Shown here piece by piece: positions 53,507 to 60,493 of a stretch of 64,000 nt of DNA (its first letter is position 1; every line of letters starts with the position of its first letter). Source of the stretch: 40CM-4-68-19 sp036513415 (GTDB lineage Bacteria; Myxococcota; Myxococcia; Myxococcales; 40CM-4-68-19). The notes below the pieces were generated by a model. The model was not told the origin of the DNA, did no database searches, and saw only the letters and a list, made by a program, of their open reading frames with translations. The stretch is taken from the NCBI GenBank assembly GCA_036513415.1, contig DATBZA010000039.1, positions 1-64,000 on the forward strand. Direction: 5' to 3'. Position numbers and translations under genes: made by a program.

Positions 53507-54579
53507 CGTCCGAGGACTTCATGCGCCTCGCGCTGGCCGAGGCGGAGAAGGGCCGCGGGCGCACGCACCCCAACCCGGTGGTCGGCGCGCTGGTGGTGCG
53601 CAGGGGCCGCGTGATCGCCCGCGGCCATCACGAGAGGGCCGGCCTCCCCCATGCGGAAGTGAACGCGCTGCGCAGGGCCGGTGAACGCGCCCGCGGCGCC
53701 GACGTGTACGTGAGCCTCGAGCCCTGCAACCACCAAGGGCGCACGCCTCCCTGCACCGAGGCGCTGATCGCCGCCGGCGTGGGCCGCGTGTTCTTCGGGA
53801 GCCGCGACCCGAACCCCCGGGTGGACGGACACGGGGCGCGCCGGCTGCGGCGCGCGGGAATCGAGGTGCGCTCCGGGGTGCTCCAGGCGGCATGCGACGC
53901 TTCCAACGAACCCTGGTTCAAGTTCATCACCACCGGGATCCCCTGGGTGGTGCTCAAGGCGGCCGTGACCCTCGACGGAAAGCTGGCCCCCCGGAGCGGT
54001 GTCCGGCAATGGATCAGCTCGGAGCGCTCGCGGCGGCTCGTCCATCGCTGGCGCAACGAGCTGGATGCCGTGCTGGTCGGAGCGGGGACGGTGCGCGCCG
54101 ACGATCCCTCGCTCACGGTCCGGGGCGTGGCGAACGGGAGAAACCCGCTCCGGGTCGTGTTAGGCAAGGTGCCGCGGCGCGCCCGGATCCTGCGCCAGCC
54201 CGGTGAGACCCTCGCCGAGGAAGGCCCGCTGCGCGCGGTGCTCCGCCGGCTGAGCCGTCGCGGGATCACCAGCGTCCTGGTCGAGGGTGGCGCCCGCGTG
54301 TACGGACAGTTCCTCGCCGGCGGGCTCTGGGACGAGCTGCGCCTGTTCGTGGCGCCGAAAGTCTTCGGCCCGCGGGCCCTTTCCTGGGTGGACGGCGTCC
54401 GCGGCTCGATCGAGGACCTGGAGGTCCGGTCGGTCGAGCGCGTCGGCGTCGACGCGCTCCTGATGCTGCGGCCTCTTAGTGGCGGCCGCCGTGGCCCCGG
54501 TGCCCGCCGCCGTGCCCCTCGAAATGGCGCGCCTGCCCGGTCGGGAACGCGCGCACGGGTTGCGCCGATCGCACGATGA
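53503..54579 (+). CDS. ribD: Bifunctional riboflavin deaminase-reductase (RibD), with a shortened reductase domain
   Basis: A 358-residue protein. The deaminase domain has THPNPVVGALVV, HAEVNAL and PCNHQGRTPPCTEAL (zinc ligands). The reductase domain has KAAVTLDGKLAP and TSVLVEGGARVYGQFL. Between RARIL and SRRGITSVL only about 20 residues are present where B. subtilis RibD has about 50, so a central piece of the reductase is missing. The frame also runs about 34 codons past the normal end, antisense to the next gene; the natural end is near 54476. GTG 53503 is chosen from the 4-base overlap with nrdR. Confidence 0.85.
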   Translation: MTSEDFMRLALAEAEKGRGRTHPNPVVGALVVRRGRVIARGHHERAGLPHAEVNALRRAGERARGADVYVSLEPCNHQGRTPPCTEALIAAGVGRVFFGSRDPNPRVDGHGARRLRRAGIEVRSGVLQAACDASNEPWFKFITTGIPWVVLKAAVTLDGKLAPRSGVRQWISSERSRRLVHRWRNELDAVLVGAGTVRADDPSLTVRGVANGRNPLRVVLGKVPRRARILRQPGETLAEEGPLRAVLRRLSRRGITSVLVEGGARVYGQFLAGGLWDELRLFVAPKVFGPRALSWVDGVRGSIEDLEVRSVERVGVDALLMLRPLSGGRRGPGARRRAPRNGAPARSGTRARVAPIAR

Positions 54580-55171
54580 ACCGATTCTGGGCGGTCGGCA
54601 CGGCCCAGCGGCGGATCGGGTGGGTGAAGTGCGCGTACGGCACCACCACCCAGCCGGGCCAGCGGCGCCCGTAGACGTATCCGCGGGGCCCGAGAGGAGA
54701 CCAGCAGGCGTACCCGTTCACCCACCGCCAGGAGACCCATGCCGGCCCCCAGACGTAGCCCGGCACCCAGAACCAGCCGAAGCCTCCGCGCCATCCCCAG
54801 CGGCCGTAGTGGTAGACCGCCCAGCCCCAAGGAACGGGTGCGGCAAAGGACCAACCCCAGCCGGTGTTGACCCACCGGCCATCCGCGTAGGGCTGCCAGT
54901 CCGGTCCGACGCCGGCGGGGACCCAGACCCGGCCATACTCCGGCGCGTCCACCCACCGGCCGTACGGCGAAAGCTCCTGTTCGAACGCCCGCTGATCGGG
55001 CGCCCGTGGAGGCGGCTCCGCGGACAGTGGGACGGCCTCCAGGTCGTCTTCGGGGGGAGGCGGCGGCGGCTCGAAGCCGGTCATTTCGTCCTGGGCGTGC
55101 GCGGTTCGGAGGGGGACCGCCAGCGCGATCAGGGCGGCGAGCAGGAGGGGCATCCGGGTGGCGAGCTTCAT
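54476..55171 (-). CDS. Secreted YxWxxGxW repeat protein (DUF6600-like)
   Basis: A 231-residue protein with a signal peptide (cut near AHAQDE). A proline/acidic region is followed by RYGRWVDAPEYGRVWVPAG style aromatic repeats and a basic histidine/glycine tail (GHGGGHRGHGGRH). It is a larger relative of the lipoprotein at 23606-24109. The gene sits in the middle of the riboflavin cluster, on the opposite strand, and its end overlaps ribD's by about 100 bases. Confidence 0.75.
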   Translation of the reverse strand: MKLATRMPLLLAALIALAVPLRTAHAQDEMTGFEPPPPPPEDDLEAVPLSAEPPPRAPDQRAFEQELSPYGRWVDAPEYGRVWVPAGVGPDWQPYADGRWVNTGWGWSFAAPVPWGWAVYHYGRWGWRGGFGWFWVPGYVWGPAWVSWRWVNGYACWSPLGPRGYVYGRRWPGWVVVPYAHFTHPIRRWAVPTAQNRFIVRSAQPVRAFPTGQARHFEGHGGGHRGHGGRH

Positions 55172-55243
55172 GCTCGTTGGATGTTGGCGCCCGGCGGAGA
55201 TTCAAGCAAGCGGCACCCTCGGCGCCGGTGTATACCGCCCTGG

Positions 55244-55834
55244 ATGTTCACTGGGCTGATCGAGGACCTCGGGACGGTCGCCGCGGTCGAGCAGGTGCCC
55301 GAAGGTGTGCGCCTGTCGGTGCGGACTCGCCTGGACGGCCTCAGGCACGGGGCCAGTATCGCCGTCGACGGGGTGTGCCTGACCGCGCTGGAGCTCAAAG
55401 GCGACCGCTTCACGGCCGACGTCAGTCCCGAAACATTGGACCGAACCACCCTGGGCGAGCGGAAGGCCGGCGACCGGGTCAACCTCGAGCGTCCGCTGGC
55501 GCTCGGCGATCGGCTGGGGGGGCACCTCGTCCTCGGCCACGTGGACGGCGTCGGGGAGCTGGTCCGGCGAACGGGTGCGGGCGAAGGAGTCCGGATCGAG
55601 CTGCGGCTTCCCCAAGGGCTCGCTCCGCTCGTGGTTTCGAAGGGCTCGATCGCGCTCGACGGCACCTCGCTCACGGTCAACGAGCTGCTCGACCCCGACC
55701 AGGTGGCGCTCTTCCTCATTCCCGAGACGCTGCGCTCGACCACCTGGGGCATCAAACCCGCTGGGGCCAAGGTGAACGTCGAGGCGGACATCCTGGGCAA
55801 GCACGTCGCACGCCTGATGCAGTTCCGGACCTGA
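55244..55834 (+). CDS. ribE: Riboflavin synthase alpha subunit
   Basis: A 196-residue enzyme forming riboflavin from two lumazine molecules. It has two similar halves; MFTGLIEDLG and VDGVCLTA belong to the first, GHLVLGHVDGVG and GTSLTVNEL to the second. No Shine-Dalgarno sequence is seen. A -10-like TATACC (55231-55236) lies only 7 bases before the ATG, so a leaderless transcript is possible. Confidence 0.94.
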   Translation: MFTGLIEDLGTVAAVEQVPEGVRLSVRTRLDGLRHGASIAVDGVCLTALELKGDRFTADVSPETLDRTTLGERKAGDRVNLERPLALGDRLGGHLVLGHVDGVGELVRRTGAGEGVRIELRLPQGLAPLVVSKGSIALDGTSLTVNELLDPDQVALFLIPETLRSTTWGIKPAGAKVNVEADILGKHVARLMQFRT

Positions 55835-55845
55835 GGAGCAACGCT

Positions 55846-57066
55846 GTGGAAGAGAACATCGCCCGCGTCGAGAAAGCCCTCGAGGAGCTTCGCCGCGGCC
55901 GCATGGTGATCCTGGTCGACGACGCCGACCGCGAGAACGAAGGCGACCTCGTGCTTGCGGCCCAGTTCGTCACCCCGGAGGCCATCAACTTCATGGCCAA
56001 GCACGCGCGGGGGCTGATCTGCCTGTCGCTCACCGAGCAGCAGGTGAAGCAGCTCGGGCTGACCATGATGGTGAACGAGAACCAGAGCACGTACAGCACC
56101 GCTTTCACCGTCAGCGTCGAGGCCGCCGAGGGCGTCACCACCGGGATCAGCGCGCAAGACCGCGCGGTCACCGTGCGCGCCGCCATCAATCCCGACGCCC
56201 GGCCGGAGGACCTGGTGCGCCCCGGCCACGTGTTTCCCCTCCGGGCCCGCAAGGGCGGCGTCCTGGTGCGCGCCGGCCAGACCGAGGGCAGCGTGGATCT
56301 GTGCCGGCTCGCCGGCCTCACGCCCGCCGGGGTCATCTGCGAGGTGATGAACGACGACGGCACCATGGCGCGGATGCCCGACCTCGAGCGATTCGGCGCC
56401 CAGCACGGCCTGCACATCCTCGGCGTCGCCGACGTGATCCACTACCGGATGCAGCGCGAGTCGCTGGTCCGGCGCGGAGCGGAGGCGCGCGTCCCCACCG
56501 AGTTCGGCGGCGAGATGCGCTGCATCGCCTACGAGAACGACGTGGACAGCGCCCAGCACGTCGCCTTCGTGAAGGGGGCCTGGGAGCCCGACGAGCCGGT
56601 GCTGGTGCGGGTCCACTCCAAGTGCCTGACGGGCGACGTCTTCGGAAGCCGCCGTTGCGACTGCGGTCCGCAGCTGCACCGGGCCCTGCAGATGATCGAC
56701 GAAGCGGGCAAGGGCGTGCTCGTCTATCTGGACCAGGAGGGGCGCGGCATCGGCCTGGTCAACAAGCTGCGCGCGTACAACCTGCAGGACGAGGGGCACG
56801 ACACGGTCGAAGCCAACGTGAAGCTCGGCTTCAAGGCCGACCTGCGGGACTACGGCATCGGAGCGCAGATCCTCAGGGACGTCGGCGTGCGGAAGCTGAG
56901 GCTGATGACCAACAACCCGAAGAAGATCGACGGCCTGAAGAAGCTGTACGACCTTGAAGTAGTCGAGCGGGTGCCCATCGAGGCTGGGCTGTCGCGGGAA
57001 AACGAGGGGTACCTCATGTCGAAGCGGGACAAGATGGGGCACCTGCTCTCGCTGACGAAGAAGTAA
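55846..57066 (+). CDS. ribBA: RibBA: DHBP synthase and GTP cyclohydrolase II
   Basis: A 406-residue bifunctional enzyme giving both riboflavin precursors. The N-terminal DHBP domain has VDDADRENEGDL and DGTMARMPDL. The GTP cyclohydrolase II domain has CLTGDVFGSRRCDCGPQL (zinc cysteines) and YLDQEGRGIGLVNK. The start GTG is preceded by GAGGAG, 12 bases after ribE. The usual ribE-ribBA-ribH order is kept. Confidence 0.95.
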   Translation: MEENIARVEKALEELRRGRMVILVDDADRENEGDLVLAAQFVTPEAINFMAKHARGLICLSLTEQQVKQLGLTMMVNENQSTYSTAFTVSVEAAEGVTTGISAQDRAVTVRAAINPDARPEDLVRPGHVFPLRARKGGVLVRAGQTEGSVDLCRLAGLTPAGVICEVMNDDGTMARMPDLERFGAQHGLHILGVADVIHYRMQRESLVRRGAEARVPTEFGGEMRCIAYENDVDSAQHVAFVKGAWEPDEPVLVRVHSKCLTGDVFGSRRCDCGPQLHRALQMIDEAGKGVLVYLDQEGRGIGLVNKLRAYNLQDEGHDTVEANVKLGFKADLRDYGIGAQILRDVGVRKLRLMTNNPKKIDGLKKLYDLEVVERVPIEAGLSRENEGYLMSKRDKMGHLLSLTKK

Positions 57067-57078
57067 GATGTACCCCGC

Positions 57079-57567
57079 ATGAGCCTGGGAACGCCGCCCG
57101 ATCGGGAATTGTCCGCGCAGGGAATGCGGTTCGCGATCGTGGCCACCCGCTGGAATCCGGAGATCGTCGACCAGCTCCTGCAGGGGGCGCAGCTGGCGCT
57201 CTCCCAGCGCAAGGCGGACGGCGTCGAGGTCCACCGATGCCCGGGCGCGTTCGAGCTGGGTCCGCTGGCGGCGCGCGTCGCCCGAAAGGGCGGCATCGAC
57301 GGGATCGTCGCGCTCGGATGCCTGATCCGCGGCGGGACCGACCACTACCGCGTGCTCAGCGACGAGGTGGCGCGCGCGCTCGGAGCGCTGGCGATGGAGG
57401 GTGGAACCAACCCCCGCCCCCTGGCGGTCGCCTTCGGCGTGCTCACCTGCGAGACGCTGCAGCAGGCGCAGGAGCGCGCGGATCCACGCGGCGCGGACAA
57501 GGGCGGCGAGGCCGCGCTGGCGTGCATCGAGCAGGTCCATGCGTTGCGGGCCGCTGGAAAGGACTGA
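57079..57567 (+). CDS. ribH: 6,7-Dimethyl-8-ribityllumazine synthase
   Basis: A 162-residue enzyme. ATRWNPEIVDQLLQGA starts the core, CPGAFELG binds substrate and LGCLIRGGTDHYRVLSDEV holds the catalytic histidine (usually GETxH). It ends 1 base before nusB. Confidence 0.94.
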   Translation: MSLGTPPDRELSAQGMRFAIVATRWNPEIVDQLLQGAQLALSQRKADGVEVHRCPGAFELGPLAARVARKGGIDGIVALGCLIRGGTDHYRVLSDEVARALGALAMEGGTNPRPLAVAFGVLTCETLQQAQERADPRGADKGGEAALACIEQVHALRAAGKD

Positions 57568-58008
57568 GTGGGATCGCGGACCAAAGCGCGCGAATGTGCC
57601 CTGCAGGCGCTGTACCAGCTCGACCTGAGCGGCGGGGACCCGCGCGACGCCGTCCGGGGCGTGCTCGCGCACTTCGAGGACGCCGATGAGGTCACCGGGC
57701 GCTTCGCCGATGAGCTGGTGCGCGGTGTCCAGTCGGAGCGCGGCCAGATCGACGCGATCATCCAGCAGAGCAGCACCCATTGGAAGCTGGAGCGCATGGC
57801 GCGGGTGGACCGCAACATCCTCCGGCTGGCGGTCTACGAGATCCTCCGCCGCGCCGACATCCCCCTGCGCGTCACCCTGAACGAGGCGATCGAGCTGGGC
57901 AAGAAGTTCGGGTCCGAGGAATCCTCCGCCTTCGTCAACGGCGTGCTGGATCGGATCGCCCACCTCGAGCTCCCCAACGCCACCCCCAAGCTGGAGAAAA
58001 AGGCCTGA
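57568..58008 (+). CDS. nusB: Transcription antitermination factor NusB
   Basis: A 146-residue helical protein that with NusE stabilises antitermination on rRNA operons. RTKARECALQALYQLDLSGG begins it, and RVDRNILRLAVYEIL and LNEAIELGKKFGSEESSAFV are family motifs. It starts with GTG and its stop overlaps the next gene. Confidence 0.95.
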   Translation: MGSRTKARECALQALYQLDLSGGDPRDAVRGVLAHFEDADEVTGRFADELVRGVQSERGQIDAIIQQSSTHWKLERMARVDRNILRLAVYEILRRADIPLRVTLNEAIELGKKFGSEESSAFVNGVLDRIAHLELPNATPKLEKKA

Positions 58009-58685
58009 TGGAACTCACCTTCTTTCCCCTCACGCTCGACGCCATCGACCAGGCCGCGGCGGAATCGCTCTGCCTGTTCGTGGGCGCCGACGAGCGGCCG
58101 CTCACCGGTCTGGCCGGCCTGGTCGACTGGCGGCTCCTGGCGCGGCTGTCACGCCTGCTGCGCGGCGGCCAGATCACCGGCGACACCGGCGAGGCCGTTC
58201 TCACCTCGCCCGGAGCGCGCCTGGCCTTCCGCAAGATGTTCCTCTTCGGCATCGGACCTTCCGGGCAGACCGAGGAGCAGCTCCAGCAGCGCGTGGCGCA
58301 GGGGCTGCGCAAGCTCGCGGACGCCGGCGTCAGGGACGCCGCCCTGCAGCTGCCACCGCGGCTCTCGCCGGACGCGGGCGTCCGCACCCTGGTCGAGGAG
58401 ATGCAGGGACCCGGCCGGGCGGTGGTGTTCGCGGCCGAGCCGCAGAGGATGATCGCGGCCCTCTCCAAGGTGTCGCGCGGCCAGGCCCGGATCGAGCAGC
58501 GCACCGTGAAGGTCCAGCCTCCCGCCCCCGCGTCGGGCGCGGCGCGGGAGATCCCCATCGCCCCTGCCATCGATTCCGAGGCGCCGGATGCCGAAGCAGG
58601 GGAACGAAAGCCGGCGGTGCCGCCGCCGCAGCGGTACGTGCCGATGCCGGCGAAGCAGAACGTGTTCAAGAAGAAAAAGAGGTGA
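58008..58685 (+). CDS. Peptidase M17 N-domain-like cytoplasmic protein
   Basis: A 225-residue protein. The first 150 residues look like the macrodomain-type N-terminal domain of leucyl aminopeptidases (TFFPLTLDAIDQAAAESLCL, FVGADERPLTGLAGLVDWR and LLFGIGP style strands). The catalytic C-terminal domain is missing. The second part is a proline-rich linker ending in PMPAKQNVFKKKKR, a basic tail. The ATG overlaps the nusB stop. Its role is unknown; poly-ADP-ribose or nucleotide binding are possibilities only. Confidence 0.6.
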   Translation: MELTFFPLTLDAIDQAAAESLCLFVGADERPLTGLAGLVDWRLLARLSRLLRGGQITGDTGEAVLTSPGARLAFRKMFLFGIGPSGQTEEQLQQRVAQGLRKLADAGVRDAALQLPPRLSPDAGVRTLVEEMQGPGRAVVFAAEPQRMIAALSKVSRGQARIEQRTVKVQPPAPASGAAREIPIAPAIDSEAPDAEAGERKPAVPPPQRYVPMPAKQNVFKKKKR

Positions 58686-59060
58686 TCACGGCCCGCGGCG
58701 GATGCGGATGGCGATGTTGCGCCAGCGGGTCTCCTCGGCCAGCACGCGCCCGGCGGAAGACTCGACCAGGAGCTCGCGCTCCCCGGTCCACACCGTGCGC
58801 ACCGGCACCGAGCCTGCGGCGATGAAGACGTCGAAGCGCGCCTCGAGGGGGGAGCCCGAGGGTCGCAGCGCGACATGGGTCGCGACCGTCAGGCCGCAGC
58901 GGACTTCGAAGACGTCCGCCTGCGAATGGCCATCGGGCGAACGGGACTGCCCGACGTCGCGCGACTCGCACTCCGCGGGCGCGGGCGCGCTGCGCCAGAA
59001 CCAGAGGGTGGCGAACCCGATCGCGAGCATCAGCGCGGAGAGCCCCAGCAGCAGCCTCAA
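58686..59060 (-). CDS. Small membrane-anchored periplasmic protein
   Basis: A 124-residue protein with one N-terminal transmembrane helix (RLLLGLSALMLAIGFATLWF) followed by a mostly beta domain with two cysteines (AECESRDVG and EVRCGLTV). The start is a TTG overlapping the asnS stop as TTGA, with GGAGCGG upstream in asnS. It is co-transcribed with asnS and converges on the gene before. Unknown family. Confidence 0.6.
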   Translation of the reverse strand: MRLLLGLSALMLAIGFATLWFWRSAPAPAECESRDVGQSRSPDGHSQADVFEVRCGLTVATHVALRPSGSPLEARFDVFIAAGSVPVRTVWTGERELLVESSAGRVLAEETRWRNIAIRIRRGP

Positions 59061-60358
59061 GGCGTGAGCCGCTCCATCATCCGCGGGAACGGGATGGTCT
59101 CGCGAACGTGGTGCAGCCCGCAGATCCACCCCACCGTCCGCTCCACCCCGAGGCCGAAGCCGGCGTGCGGGACGCTGCCGTACTTGCGCAGGTCCAGGTA
59201 CCACTCGAAGGCCTCGAGCGGCAGCTTGTGCTCGAGGATGCCTTTCTTCAGGGTGTCGTAGTCGTCCTCGCGTTGCCCGCCGCCGACGATCTCGCCGTAG
59301 CCCTCGGGCGCGAGCACGTCCACTCCGAGCGCGACCTTGGGATCCTTCGGGTCCTTCTTGAAGTAGAAGGCCTTCATCTCCGCCGGGTAGCGGTGCACCA
59401 TCACCGGGCGGTCGAACTGCTTGCAGAGGATCGTCTCCTCGTCGCCGCCGAGGTCGTCGCCCCAGCGGATCGGGTGACCCGCCTTCTGGATGGACTCGAT
59501 CGCTTGCGTGTAGGTGATGCGGGGGAACGGCTTCTGCACGCGCCGGAGCGCCTCGACGTCGCGCTCCAGGACGGTCTTCAGCTCCTGCGCATGCTTGGAC
59601 AGCACCGCCGCCACGATCTCCACGATGAAGTCCTCGGCGAGGTCCATGTCGCCCTCGAGATCCATGTAGGCGACCTCCGGCTCCACCATCCAGAACTCGG
59701 TCAGGTGCCGGCGCGTCTTGCTCTTCTCCGCCCGGAAGGTGGGGCCGAACACGTAAGCCTTGCCCACGGCCATGGCCGCCGCCTCGCCGTACAGCTGCCC
59801 CGACTGCGTCAGGTAGGCCTTGCCGAGGTCGAAGTACGGCACCTCGAACAGGGTGGAGGTCCCCTCGCAAGCGGCCGGAGTGAGGATGGGGGAGTCCACC
59901 AGGGTGAAGCCTCGCGAGTCGAAGTAGTCGCGGATGGCCTTGACGATGGTGTGCCGCACCCCGAGGATCACCCGCTGGCGCGAGGAGCGGAGCCAGAGGT
60001 GTCGCTGCTCCTGAAGAAAGCCGACGCCGTGCTCCTTCGGTTGGATGGGATACCCGGGCTCGCCCTGGAGCACGCGGAAGTCCGTGACGTGCAGCTCGTA
60101 CCCCGCGGGACTGCGCGGGTCCTTCGCCACCTTGCCCCGCAGCTCGACGGAGGCCTCCTGCGGCGCTCTCTCTCCGGCCGCGAATACCGCCTCGGGCACG
60201 TCCTTCTTCGAGACCACGGCCTGGATGGTTCCGCTGCCGTCGCGGACCTGGAGGAAGTGGAGCTTGCCGCTCGAGCGCTTGCCTTGGAGCCAGCCGCGCA
60301 AGAGCACCTCGCGGCCATCGTGCGCGGCGATCTCGCGGATGTAGACCTGCTGCTCCAT
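59057..60358 (-). CDS. asnS: Asparaginyl-tRNA synthetase
   Basis: A 433-residue class IIb synthetase. The OB-fold anticodon domain (residues about 1-110) is followed by FGPTFRAEKSKTRRHLTEFW (motif 2), MVEPEVAYMDLE (AsnRS-type, not AspRS) and GFGLGVERTVGWICG (motif 3). It divides transcription with leuS: the two genes are divergent across 135 bases. Confidence 0.94.
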   Translation of the reverse strand: MEQQVYIREIAAHDGREVLLRGWLQGKRSSGKLHFLQVRDGSGTIQAVVSKKDVPEAVFAAGERAPQEASVELRGKVAKDPRSPAGYELHVTDFRVLQGEPGYPIQPKEHGVGFLQEQRHLWLRSSRQRVILGVRHTIVKAIRDYFDSRGFTLVDSPILTPAACEGTSTLFEVPYFDLGKAYLTQSGQLYGEAAAMAVGKAYVFGPTFRAEKSKTRRHLTEFWMVEPEVAYMDLEGDMDLAEDFIVEIVAAVLSKHAQELKTVLERDVEALRRVQKPFPRITYTQAIESIQKAGHPIRWGDDLGGDEETILCKQFDRPVMVHRYPAEMKAFYFKKDPKDPKVALGVDVLAPEGYGEIVGGGQREDDYDTLKKGILEHKLPLEAFEWYLDLRKYGSVPHAGFGLGVERTVGWICGLHHVRETIPFPRMMERLTP

Positions 60359-60368
60359 AGGGCGGCGG

Positions 60369-60397
60369 ATACTATTGCCACGCTGCTCGCGCGTCGA
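60369..60397 (-). promoter_or_regulatory. Promoter of asnS (minus strand)
   Basis: On the minus strand TCGACG (60397-60392), 17 bases, TAGTAT (60374-60369). The ATG at 60358 is only 10 bases from the -10 box, so the mRNA would have almost no leader. Confidence 0.55.
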
Positions 60398-60493
60398 GCA
60401 CGAGGTGGTACATTCGACGACCCTTTCCGCACTCGAGCCCCCCCGATCTGCCGCACCGCGCTAGAATCGGTCCCTCGCAAGGAGAACCTCACC

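Noticed and set aside
59108..60493. Long plus-strand extension upstream of leuS, antisense to asnS
   Set aside because: Family sequence of LeuRS begins at GTG 60494 with a good ribosome site. The upstream part is antisense to asnS.
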